Shown here piece after piece: positions 51,466 through 59,035 of a stretch of DNA of 64,000 nt. Position numbers and translations under genes: made by a program. How positions within the stretch are numbered: the stretch's first letter is position 1; every line of letters begins with the position of its first letter. The DNA comes from Pseudomonadales bacterium (GTDB lineage Bacteria > Pseudomonadota > Gammaproteobacteria > Pseudomonadales > Azotimanducaceae): positions 186,001 to 250,000 of the forward strand of contig JACKNX010000002.1 in the NCBI GenBank assembly GCA_024234635.1, read 5' to 3'. The notes under the pieces are model-generated. The model had not been told where the DNA came from. It was given only the letters and a program-made list of their open reading frames with translations, and did no database searches.

Positions 51466-53267
51466 GCGAGTTCCTCAACAGCCTTCGCCGGGCGGTCGAC
51501 GCGGACCGCCTGCAACCCCTCGACCTGGCGCTGGCGGACTGGTGCCTGCGTCATGGCGGCGGCGAAGCAGTGGCTCTCGCTGCCGCGCTGGCGAGTCGCG
51601 CGGTGGCGGAAGGTCATGCCTGTCTGCGGCTGCCGGCCGCCGGACTCGAACTCGGCCCAGGCGATCTGCACATCGACGCCGATACACTGCACACGGCCCT
51701 GGCAGACAGTCCGCTGGTCGGCGGCCCCGGTGCTACCACCCCCCTGGTCCTGGACGCGGACCGGCTCTACCTGCAGCGCTACTGGCACTACGAGGCAGCA
51801 CTGGCAACACGCCTGCGTACGTTGATCGCGGCAGCGCCGATGCCGGTGGACCCTGCCCCGCTCGGCGCTCATGGCGGCCTTTTCGACTACGACTGGGTAG
51901 CCAGCGGCGAGACCAACTGGCAGGCGGTTGCCGCTGCTGCTGCACTGCGCCATCGCTTCACCGTTATTTCCGGCGGACCCGGCACCGGCAAGACGTACAC
52001 GGTGCTGCGCCTGATTCACCTGCTGGTGACCACCGCCACCAGCGACGGCCGGCCGTCGCCGGAAATTCTGCTGGCGGCACCCACCGGCAAAGCCGCAGCA
52101 CGCATGATGGAATCCATCCGCGCCGGTCTGGCGACGCTGCCGGCAACCAGCGCCCTTCACGACCAGTTGCCGGGAAAAGCCTCGACACTGCATCGGCTGC
52201 TCGGGTTGCATGGCGGCACCGTGCTGCCCCGCTACCACCGTGACAATCCCATTCCCGCGGACGTGGTGATGGTGGACGAAGCATCCATGATCGATCTGCC
52301 GATGATGGCCAAGCTGATGGATGCCCTGCCGGAACACGCGCGGCTGATCCTTCTGGGGGACCGCTACCAGCTGGCGTCCGTGGAAGCCGGCTCGGTGCTG
52401 GCGGAAGTGTGCGGCGCCGCGGGTGTCAACCACTTCAGCGCGGCGCAGTGCGCCGCCTTTGCACCCCTGCTCGGCGATGCCCGGCCAGCCGCCGGCCCCC
52501 CGCCTCTCGCCGATCACGTGGTGACGCTGCGCACCAGTCACCGCTTCCATGCGGGCAGCCCCATCGGTCGTCTTGCCGCCGCCGTCAACGCCGGGGATGC
52601 CGAGGCGGCACTGCGCACCCGCGCGGAATCCGACCCGACCGTTCAGCTGCTTGTTTCTCCGCGCCAGGACCTGGATGCCCTGGCGCAGACACTGGCCGCG
52701 ACCTACCTGCCGCTACTGGATGCCACCGATCCCGCGGTGGCGCTGGCAAGCCTGGACGCAGTGCGGCTGCTCACCGCAACGCGCGTGGGTGACCGTGGCG
52801 CCATCGCCATGAATCGCCGCATCCAGGACCAGCTCGGCCGCCTGCGCAACCTCGACACCCGGCAGACGTGGTATCACGGCCGGCCCATCATCGTGCGGCA
52901 CAACGACTACCGGCTGGGTCTGTTCAATGGCGACGCCGGTGTGTGCCTGCGCGATGCCGACGGCCACCTTCGCGTGTGGTTCCGCACCGAAGACGGCCTG
53001 CGCTCGCATCTGCCGTCCGCCTTGCCGGACCACGAGAGTGCGTTCGCCATGACCGTGCACAAGAGCCAGGGCAGCGAGTTCCGGCGGGTATGGCTGCTGC
53101 TGCCCGAGAGGGATCTGCCGCTGCTGACGCGCGAACTGATCTACACCGGCATCACCCGCGCTCGTGATGCGGTGACGGTACTCGGCCCGGAAAGCGTCCT
53201 GCGCGCCGCGTTGTCGCGTACGGTGCAGCGCCATTCCGGCCTCGCGCAGCGCCTCGCTGCGGAGTAA
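51462..53267 (+). CDS. recD: exodeoxyribonuclease V, alpha subunit RecD
   Basis: A 601-residue RecD, the 5'-3' SF1B helicase subunit. Walker A is VISGGPGTGKTYTVLRLI with the P-loop at residues 171-178; motif II VVMVDEASMIDLPMMAKLM; motif III RLILLGDRYQLASVEAGSVLAEV; and the C-terminal motifs AFAMTVHKSQGSEFRRVWLLLP and LIYTGITRARDAVTVLG. The length fits the E. coli protein (608). The start is GTG at 51462, overlapping the recB stop. Its stop at 53267 is 34 bp from the end of the convergent acyl-CoA dehydrogenase gene. Intact. Confidence 0.95.
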   Translation: MSEFLNSLRRAVDADRLQPLDLALADWCLRHGGGEAVALAAALASRAVAEGHACLRLPAAGLELGPGDLHIDADTLHTALADSPLVGGPGATTPLVLDADRLYLQRYWHYEAALATRLRTLIAAAPMPVDPAPLGAHGGLFDYDWVASGETNWQAVAAAAALRHRFTVISGGPGTGKTYTVLRLIHLLVTTATSDGRPSPEILLAAPTGKAAARMMESIRAGLATLPATSALHDQLPGKASTLHRLLGLHGGTVLPRYHRDNPIPADVVMVDEASMIDLPMMAKLMDALPEHARLILLGDRYQLASVEAGSVLAEVCGAAGVNHFSAAQCAAFAPLLGDARPAAGPPPLADHVVTLRTSHRFHAGSPIGRLAAAVNAGDAEAALRTRAESDPTVQLLVSPRQDLDALAQTLAATYLPLLDATDPAVALASLDAVRLLTATRVGDRGAIAMNRRIQDQLGRLRNLDTRQTWYHGRPIIVRHNDYRLGLFNGDAGVCLRDADGHLRVWFRTEDGLRSHLPSALPDHESAFAMTVHKSQGSEFRRVWLLLPERDLPLLTRELIYTGITRARDAVTVLGPESVLRAALSRTVQRHSGLAQRLAAE

Positions 53268-53301
53268 TGCGCGAAGGCAAGGCGGACAGCGCCCCCCGCG
53301 G

Positions 53302-54474
53302 CTACAGCTTCAGCATCGCCGCCAGATTGTTCTTCTGCATGTCCGACGAACCGCCGACGATGGGCATGCCCAGCAGATCGCGCACGTGGCGGTCCATGTC
53401 ATACGCATCCGACAGCGCGTAGGCGCCCATCACCTGCTGGCAGGTCAGCGCAATGGCCACCCCCACGTCGGCCACGAACAGTTTGGCCATGGCTGTCTCC
53501 ACCGCGCACGGCTGGCCCGCATTGGCCAGCCACGCCGCGTGGTACAGCATGTGGCGAGCAGCCTGCAGTTGTGTCTTTGCGGTGACGAGCTTGTGGCGGA
53601 TCGCCTGGTGCTGCGCGATGGGCCGGCCGAACTGCACCCGCTCCTGCGCATAGGACCACGCCTCCTCCACCGCTGCGCGGGCGATGCCGTAGGCCACCGC
53701 GGTGATCTCGATCTTCTCGACGTCCAGCGCGCGGCCGGTGAGCAGCTTCCAGCCCTGGTTCCACAGCGCCGGCCCGCCGACAATGGCCGTTTCCGGCACC
53801 CGCACCGCGTCGAAGAACACGTCCATGGATGCCGTATAACGCAGGTTCGCGTGTTCGATGGGCTGCATCGTGATGCCCGGCGCGTCCGTTGGAATGAGAA
53901 GAAAAGTCAGGTTGCGATGGCGCTCGGTTTCGGGGCCGCTGCGCACCAGGCAGTAGATGTAGTCCGCCCAGTCGGCGCCCGTACACCAGCGCTTGGCGCC
54001 GTTGACGACAATGTCATCGCCATGGCGCTCCGCGCGCGTTTCCACGCTCGCCAGATCGCCACCGACATTCGGTTCCGACAATCCGTAGCTCAGCAGCACC
54101 TCGCCCCGGGCGATACGTGGCAACAGTGCCGCCTTTTGCTCAGGGGAGCCGTTCTCGGTGAGGTTCATACCGCCGTAGAAGGCGGCGTGAATGTAGGGGC
54201 CGGCGAGAAACGGCCCGCCCTGGCACAGTTCCTCGATGACAGCCACCGCCGCCACCAGGTCAACGCCGCTGCCGCCGTGTGCTTCGGGAATGGTCAGACC
54301 AATGAAACCCATGTCGGCAAGTTCCCGGAACAGGTCGCGCGGCCAGCAGTGGTTCCGGTCCCACTCCCGGCGTTTCTCGCGCGGCATCTTCGCGGTGACG
54401 AAGCGTCGGAGCTGCCGACGGATTTCGCCGATGTGTTCCGGTTCTTCCGCGAACGTCGGGTTCACGTCACTCAC
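53302..54474 (-). CDS. acyl-CoA dehydrogenase
   Basis: A 390-residue flavoprotein of the acyl-CoA dehydrogenase fold: N-terminal helical domain, central beta domain (LSYGLSEPNVGGDLASVETRAER, then VNGAKRWCTGADWADYIYC), and C-terminal helical bundle (GRALDVEKIEITAVAYGIARAAVEEAWSYAQERVQFGRPIAQHQAIRHKLV). It would introduce a double bond into an acyl-CoA. The C terminus DLLGMPIVGGSSDMQKNNLAAML matches the usual FAD/phosphate-binding end, though the start of that part is variable. The gene overlaps the enoyl-CoA hydratase by eight bases and they form a beta-oxidation-like unit. The substrate class (aromatic side chain, fatty, terpenoid) is not fixed by sequence. Confidence 0.85.
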   Translation of the reverse strand: MSDVNPTFAEEPEHIGEIRRQLRRFVTAKMPREKRREWDRNHCWPRDLFRELADMGFIGLTIPEAHGGSGVDLVAAVAVIEELCQGGPFLAGPYIHAAFYGGMNLTENGSPEQKAALLPRIARGEVLLSYGLSEPNVGGDLASVETRAERHGDDIVVNGAKRWCTGADWADYIYCLVRSGPETERHRNLTFLLIPTDAPGITMQPIEHANLRYTASMDVFFDAVRVPETAIVGGPALWNQGWKLLTGRALDVEKIEITAVAYGIARAAVEEAWSYAQERVQFGRPIAQHQAIRHKLVTAKTQLQAARHMLYHAAWLANAGQPCAVETAMAKLFVADVGVAIALTCQQVMGAYALSDAYDMDRHVRDLLGMPIVGGSSDMQKNNLAAMLKL

Positions 54475-55279
54475 CCGTCAGGTTGGGCGCCCGTCGCTGG
54501 CGGAACGCGTCAACGGCTTCCCTGCGGTCCTTGTGGAAGTTGGACACGCTCTCCCAGCCAATGGCGGCGTCCATGATCTGCGCCGCCAGCGCGCGCAGCG
54601 GAATGTTGGCCACCGTCTTGGTCCAGCGTACCGCCCAGCGCGGATTGGCCTGCAACTTTGTCACCAGTTCGTCGATTTTTGCATCCAGTTGATCTGCCGG
54701 CACCGCATAGTTGATGAGGCCGAGCGCCACCGCTTCGGCCGCCGTCAGCAGATCGCCGGTCATCAGCAGTTCCTTCGCCTTCGCGTACCCGATGAGCTGC
54801 GGCCAGATCAGGGCGCCGCCATCGCCCGCGACCAGACCCACCTTCACGTGAGGATCGCCGATGACCGCCTTCTCGTCAGCCACGATGACGTCACACAGCA
54901 GCGCAATGGTGGCGCCGAGTCCCGCCGCCGCGCCGTTCAGTCGGCAGATGATGGGCTTTTCCATCTCCAGCAGGCTGGAGACGATGCGCTTGGCGTCCCA
55001 GGCGATGGCGCGGAATTTTGCCGGGTCTTCGATCTGCTCGTCGAACCAGTCGAAGTCGCCGCCCGCGCAGAACGCGCGCCCGCGCCCGGTGAGGATGACA
55101 ATGTCGCTGCCGTCGTCGCGCTGCAGGTCGGCGAATACCTGCGACAGTTCCTCGTGCATGGCGTCGTCCACACCGTTCACCGGGTGGGTGGACGTGATGG
55201 CAGCGGTCAGCACCCGCCCCTTGCGTTCGAACGTGAAACGCGACCAGCTCCTGTCTTCAATGTGAAAAGCCGTAGGCAT
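54467..55279 (-). CDS. enoyl-CoA hydratase/isomerase family protein
   Basis: A 270-residue crotonase-fold protein. It has SDIVILTGRGRAFCAGGDFDWF, the oxyanion-hole strand, followed by RLNGAAAGLGATIALLCDVIVADEKAVIGDPHVKVGLVAGDGGALIWP with the second oxyanion-hole and the catalytic region (Glu/Asp positions partly replaced by Asp-Pro-His). The later ELLMTGDLLTAAEAVALGLINY is also conserved. Because catalytic residues vary, hydration, isomerisation or other crotonase chemistry is possible. It is between an acyl-CoA dehydrogenase and the HsaA-like gene in the same direction, with the tandem 14-bp repeat array in its leader (55297-55386). Confidence 0.83.
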   Translation of the reverse strand: MPTAFHIEDRSWSRFTFERKGRVLTAAITSTHPVNGVDDAMHEELSQVFADLQRDDGSDIVILTGRGRAFCAGGDFDWFDEQIEDPAKFRAIAWDAKRIVSSLLEMEKPIICRLNGAAAGLGATIALLCDVIVADEKAVIGDPHVKVGLVAGDGGALIWPQLIGYAKAKELLMTGDLLTAAEAVALGLINYAVPADQLDAKIDELVTKLQANPRWAVRWTKTVANIPLRALAAQIMDAAIGWESVSNFHKDRREAVDAFRQRRAPNLTGE

Positions 55280-55296
55280 GCCTGTCTCCCTTCGAT

Positions 55297-55386
55297 CGGA
55301 TTTCTTCGATTGGATTTCTTCGATTGGATTTCTTCGATTGGATTTCTTCGATTGGATTTCTTCGATTGGATTTCTTCGATTGGATT
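55297..55386. repeat. tandem array of 14-bp units
   Basis: Six head-to-tail copies of TGGATTTCTTCGAT (the first begins CGG) from 55297 to 55380, then a partial seventh, with no substitutions between the later copies. It ends 18 bp before the enoyl-CoA hydratase ATG at 55279. The unit is not a multiple of three, so the array is noncoding; copy number may vary by slippage and change the distance between promoter or leader and the start codon. Confidence 0.85.
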
Positions 55387-55411
55387 GGTGATTCGCCTGC
55401 GCCGATACGCC

Positions 55412-56566
55412 TCAGAACATCGCCACGTTGGCGTCCAGGCCGAGGAACAGGCGACCCGCGGTTTCATACGTGGATGGCGCCACCATGATGTGCTGCGTGG
55501 CCACGTGTATATCGCGGAAATAACGTTGCAGGCGGGAGGACTCATACACGGACGTGCCGCCAGCCAGCGTGTACATGGCATCCACCACCTCTACACCTTG
55601 CGCCACCGCATTGGTGGTGGCCAGGCGCAGGTCGCGACGCGCGTCCAGTGACACGTCACCGCACTCCGCCTGACGCCAGGCTGTGTCGATGGCATCGTAG
55701 TAGAACAGGCGGGCGCCCCGCAGCGCAGCCTCCGCTTTCGCCAGCGTCATGTGTGTATGCGGCTGTTCCGCAACCGTACGCGCCGAGCCGGCGCGCTTCT
55801 TCGTCAGCGCCAGCGCCACGAACTCGTCGATGGCGGCACGGGCGATACCCAGTGACACGGCGGCGATGCCGAGCGCCAGGAAGGTGATATTGGGAAACAC
55901 GTACAGGGCGCCTTCGGGCTTCGGCAGGTCGAGGAAGCCAACCGCGTGAGTCTCAGGTACGAACAGTTCGTGTACCTCGAAGTCGAGACTGCCCGTGCCA
56001 CGCAGACCCGTCACGTGCCAGGTGTCAAGAAAGGTGATGTCCTTCGCCGGCATCAGCATCATGTGACTGCGCGGCCTGCCCTTGCCATCCAGCATCGGCG
56101 CGTCCCCCTCGCAGAGCAGGCAACCGCCCAGGATCCAGTCCGCGTTCTGGGTGCCGGAACCCCACTGCCAACGCCCGTTCACCACGAAGCCGCCGTCCAC
56201 CCGTCGCGCCCGGCCGGTCGGCGCGAACACGCCGGCCAGGTGCGTGGACGGGCTCGCAAAAATCGTCTGCCCCGCCGATGCCTCGATGGCCGCCAGGGCA
56301 GTGCCGGAGGTTGCGCCGATAAACGCCAGCCAGCCACAGGACGCATCGCCACGCGCCAGCGTCTCGACGATGCGGCTGCTTAGCGCAGCCGGCGCCTCCA
56401 GCCCGCCAAGCGACCGGGGGACGCCCAGGCGATAGAAGCCCGCCTCGGCCATCATTCGCGACAGCTCCAGCGGTACGCGCCGGGATTGCTCGATGCGCTC
56501 CGCCTCGTCACGAAACACGGCGCTGAGCCGTTCCGCCTCCTGCAACAAGTCGTCAGACGCCGTCAT
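55412..56566 (-). CDS. acyl-CoA-dehydrogenase-fold flavin monooxygenase (HsaA/DszC-like)
   Basis: A 384-residue protein of the acyl-CoA dehydrogenase fold but of the monooxygenase branch (HsaA, DszC, 4-hydroxyphenylacetate hydroxylase relatives). It has a short N-terminal domain (LLQEAERLSAVFRDEAERIEQ), VNGRWQWGSGTQNADWILGGCLL, DTWHVTGLRGTGSLDFEVHELFVPE and LALGIAAVSLGIARAAIDEFVALA, and ends GGTSVYESSRLQRYFRDIHVATQHIMVAP, the typical group-D monooxygenase end. These use reduced FMN and oxygen to hydroxylate aromatics or terpenoids. A separate reductase is not in the window. It is the first gene of the operon facing the HTH regulator at 56636. Confidence 0.8.
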   Translation of the reverse strand: MTASDDLLQEAERLSAVFRDEAERIEQSRRVPLELSRMMAEAGFYRLGVPRSLGGLEAPAALSSRIVETLARGDASCGWLAFIGATSGTALAAIEASAGQTIFASPSTHLAGVFAPTGRARRVDGGFVVNGRWQWGSGTQNADWILGGCLLCEGDAPMLDGKGRPRSHMMLMPAKDITFLDTWHVTGLRGTGSLDFEVHELFVPETHAVGFLDLPKPEGALYVFPNITFLALGIAAVSLGIARAAIDEFVALALTKKRAGSARTVAEQPHTHMTLAKAEAALRGARLFYYDAIDTAWRQAECGDVSLDARRDLRLATTNAVAQGVEVVDAMYTLAGGTSVYESSRLQRYFRDIHVATQHIMVAPSTYETAGRLFLGLDANVAMF

Positions 56567-56582
56567 GCCGTTGCCTCCGGTT

Positions 56583-56622
56583 TATACATTGTTTAACCTA
56601 CCGTAATCTGAAACATTGTATA
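56583..56622. promoter_or_regulatory. inverted repeat between HsaA-like gene and HTH regulator
   Basis: TATACATTGTTT at 56583-56594 and AAACATTGTATA at 56611-56622 are inverted arms with one central mismatch each, 16 bp apart. They fill the 69-bp gap between divergent starts at 56566 and 56636, so the site is a likely operator for the HTH protein. Confidence 0.62.
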
Positions 56623-56635
56623 TTTCCGGAAACGC

Positions 56636-57337
56636 ATGTCCACTCACAACGACGTTGCCGACCGCTTTCGCTACTTCCTGGAAAGCACCGGCCTCGATCG
56701 CGACGCGTTCGTGGCCGCGGTGGACGGGGCCATCAGCGCCACCTCACTGTACTCCGTGCTCAACGGTCACCGCAGGCCCAGCCGTGCGCTGGCCGTACTG
56801 ATCGAGCACCAATGGGGATTTCGCGCCAACTACCTGCTGGCCGGCCAGGCGCCGGTGTGGCGCGCCGCCCGCGGCCGGCTGACGCCGGATCGCCTGTCCG
56901 CCGACGAGCAGGCGGTACTGGAGGTGATGTCCCGCTCCGCGGACATCGCCCGCGCCGTGCGACGCGACCTCGACGACACCGTGCTGTGGGCGGACCTGTG
57001 GCAGCGCACGCAGACGCTGCTCGCCTCCATCGACTCCGCGGATGTCGCGCATCGGGTGTTCGACGACTGTGTACAGACAAGCCGTCAGTTCCAGGCCCTG
57101 CTGGATTGCAAGGGGCGCCGACGCTTCACGCATCTGGTGGTCTCGTTCATTGCCCATTGCCGGCGACTTGGCGTGGCCGGCAACCTGGAGGATGCACAGG
57201 CCATTACCCGCGAAGCGCGCTGGCAGGAAGAGGAACAGGCGCTGCGCAGCGCACTGCATGCGCGTCTGGGCACACCCGCTCCCGCCGACGCGCGGGTCGC
57301 GCTCGAACAGCGTATTGCCGACGCGACGGTGGTCTGA
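56636..57337 (+). CDS. XRE-like helix-turn-helix regulator
   Basis: A 233-residue protein. Its N terminus resembles a lambda-repressor-type DNA-binding domain: DRFRYFLESTGLDRDAFVAAVDGAISATSLYSVLNGHRRPSRALAVLIEHQWGFRANYLLAG, residues 9-72, where the third helix SLYSVLNGHRRPS would read DNA and GFRANYLLAG is the typical end. The rest is helical and unlike known ligand domains. It is divergent from the HsaA-like operon with an inverted repeat between them, so it most likely controls that operon and itself. Inducer unknown. Confidence 0.72.
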   Translation: MSTHNDVADRFRYFLESTGLDRDAFVAAVDGAISATSLYSVLNGHRRPSRALAVLIEHQWGFRANYLLAGQAPVWRAARGRLTPDRLSADEQAVLEVMSRSADIARAVRRDLDDTVLWADLWQRTQTLLASIDSADVAHRVFDDCVQTSRQFQALLDCKGRRRFTHLVVSFIAHCRRLGVAGNLEDAQAITREARWQEEEQALRSALHARLGTPAPADARVALEQRIADATVV

Positions 57338-57353
57338 CAACGCGGCGTCGCAA

Positions 57354-57839
57354 TCAGCCGGCTTGTTTCGGAAACCAGTAGTTCAGGTACTCGGCGTACA
57401 GCACCGTGCCGGAGGTGTTGTCCGCCTCCATCGCATGCGCGCTCTTCAGCAGCTTTTCACCGCGGCCCTTGTCCACCACGTCCAGCAAGGTGACATGCGA
57501 GCGAATACGCACGCCCTCGCCAACCAGCACGGGCTTCAGCACCCGAACCCGGTCCAGCCCGTAGTTCAGCGAGTGCGCACCGTCCACGGGGCGCAGGCCG
57601 GCGTTCTCCACAAAATGCGACAGGAGTGACAGCATGTGGAAGCCGTGCACCAGCGTGCCGCCAAAGGGGCCTTTCGCGGCAACCTCCGGTTCGCAGTGAC
57701 CGGCGTTGCGCCAGCGACTGACTTCACCAAAGACATTCACCTGAACCTGATCCAGGCGCACCCAGTCGGTGACACCCATGCTGCGACCGATGAACTGTGC
57801 TGCGGTTGCGAGCGAAAACGGTAATAGCTGATCTGACAT
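57354..57839 (-). CDS. MaoC-like (NodN-type) hydratase
   Basis: A 161-residue single hotdog domain of the MaoC/NodN group. It has QFIGRSMGVTDWVRLDQVQVNVF, then the hydratase-like GPFGGTLVHGFHMLSLLSHFV, with the Asp/His catalytic region (G-T-x-V-H-G-F), and a last strand GTVLYAEYLNYWF. The usual Asp of (R)-hydratases may be replaced, so it could be an inactive or differently specific member. The ATG at 57839 is preceded by an AGGTGCCATG context; the frame is open to 57866. It faces the HTH gene. It probably belongs with the acyl-CoA genes around. Confidence 0.75.
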   Translation of the reverse strand: MSDQLLPFSLATAAQFIGRSMGVTDWVRLDQVQVNVFGEVSRWRNAGHCEPEVAAKGPFGGTLVHGFHMLSLLSHFVENAGLRPVDGAHSLNYGLDRVRVLKPVLVGEGVRIRSHVTLLDVVDKGRGEKLLKSAHAMEADNTSGTVLYAEYLNYWFPKQAG

Positions 57840-57883
57840 GGCACCTCCACGGTTCACCGGTCGCAAGGCATCATCACCCGTTC

Positions 57884-58076
57884 ACAGCTGGCCACGTTGC
57901 AATTACCAGCGCTGCCCGCATGGAACTTCGATCCATGAGAGGCTGCTGAAAACAACAGCCTGCCAGGCCAGCCAGGGATGGCCGGCCCGCAATAACAGCA
58001 AAAACACTGTCTCTGGCGCGAGATGGCGAAACCGACGACGGCTGAACAAGTCCGGGAGGGACTTCTTCAGCATCCT
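57884..58076 (+). repeat. dispersed repeat copy E (flank + core)
   Basis: Complete copy in the reference orientation. Flank ACAGCTGGCCACGTTGCAAT...ATGGAACTTCGATCCATGAG, core AGGCTGCTGAAAACAACAGCCTG...AAGTCCGGGAGGGACTTCTTCAGCATCC. It lies in the 413-bp gap 57840-58252 between the MaoC-like and SDR genes; the rest of the gap holds nothing recognisable. Confidence 0.82.
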
Positions 58077-58252
58077 GTTCAGGCAGCGGGCCGAGCGGAG
58101 CATACCGCGATTCCGGTGCGCAGCACGCCGGCAATCACGTGACGACACACAACGCAGCGTCGGCGCTGACGCCTACCCCGGTACAATCGGTCATCGACAA
58201 CGTGCCGACGCGCGGTCGCCGGCGCAATCCACCCGCGCAAGAGGCAGCGCAG

Positions 58253-59002
58253 CTACCTGAGGGCCAGTGCATCGCGCGCGTAGCCGCGATTCCAGGTAGG
58301 TGAAATGGTCAGTTCATTGATGCACACGTGTGCGGGCAGCGCCGCGAGGAAACGGATCACCTCACCACAGTCATCCGGCTGCACCATGCGCGCCCGCTCC
58401 TCCGCGGACGGCGGATGCGGCCGCGAGTCCAGAATCGGCGTCGCCACCTCCCCCGGACACAGCGCACAGGCGCGCACGCCATGTATGCCCGCTTCCATGT
58501 TGATGCTTTCGTTCATGGCGATCATCGCGTGCTTGGCCGCCGTATAAGCGGGGCCGGTGAGCACACTGACATGACGACCAGCCCACGACGACACGTTGAC
58601 GATCAGACCGTCACGCTGATTGATCATGTGCGGCAGCACGGCGCGCGCGCAGTAGAACGCGCCATCGAGATCGATACGGATGACGCGGTCCCAGTCCTCG
58701 GCGCTTACCTCGTGCCAGTTACGTTTCGGCACGTTGATGCCCGCGCTCGACACCAGCACGTCGAGGCGGCCGTAGCGGTCGACAATCGAATCCACGGCGT
58801 GCTGCACGGCCAGCTTGTCCGCAACATCCAGTGGCAACACTTCACCCGACCCGGTTCTGTCCGCCGCGGCCTCCAGCTTGTCCGCGCTGCGCCCCGACAA
58901 CACCACGTGCATGCCAGCCGCCGCCAACGCCACCGCCGCACTCTCGCCAATGCCCGAGCCCGCACCGGTAACCCAGGCAACTTTTCCTCTCAACTCACGC
59001 AT
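58253..59002 (-). CDS. short-chain dehydrogenase/reductase
   Basis: A 249-residue classical SDR. The coenzyme motif is VTGAGSGIGESAAVALAAAG (residues 11-30), the NNAG-like SSAGI follows DVLV, Ser is in VNVSSWAGRH near 137-146, and Tyr-x3-Lys in GPAYTAAKHAM near 155. The C-terminal WNRGYARDALALR is short. NAD or NADP oxidation or reduction of an alcohol is expected. It is the last gene of the leftward set after the tandem CoA transferase (33 bp) and fits a fatty-acyl or steroid-like degradation set; the substrate is unknown. Confidence 0.86.
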   Translation of the reverse strand: MRELRGKVAWVTGAGSGIGESAAVALAAAGMHVVLSGRSADKLEAAADRTGSGEVLPLDVADKLAVQHAVDSIVDRYGRLDVLVSSAGINVPKRNWHEVSAEDWDRVIRIDLDGAFYCARAVLPHMINQRDGLIVNVSSWAGRHVSVLTGPAYTAAKHAMIAMNESINMEAGIHGVRACALCPGEVATPILDSRPHPPSAEERARMVQPDDCGEVIRFLAALPAHVCINELTISPTWNRGYARDALALR

Positions 59003-59035
59003 CGCGCTTCCTCACATGGCCCATCGTCCGGTTGT

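Noticed and set aside
55297..55386. CRISPR array
   Set aside because: Units are contiguous without spacers; it is a simple tandem repeat.
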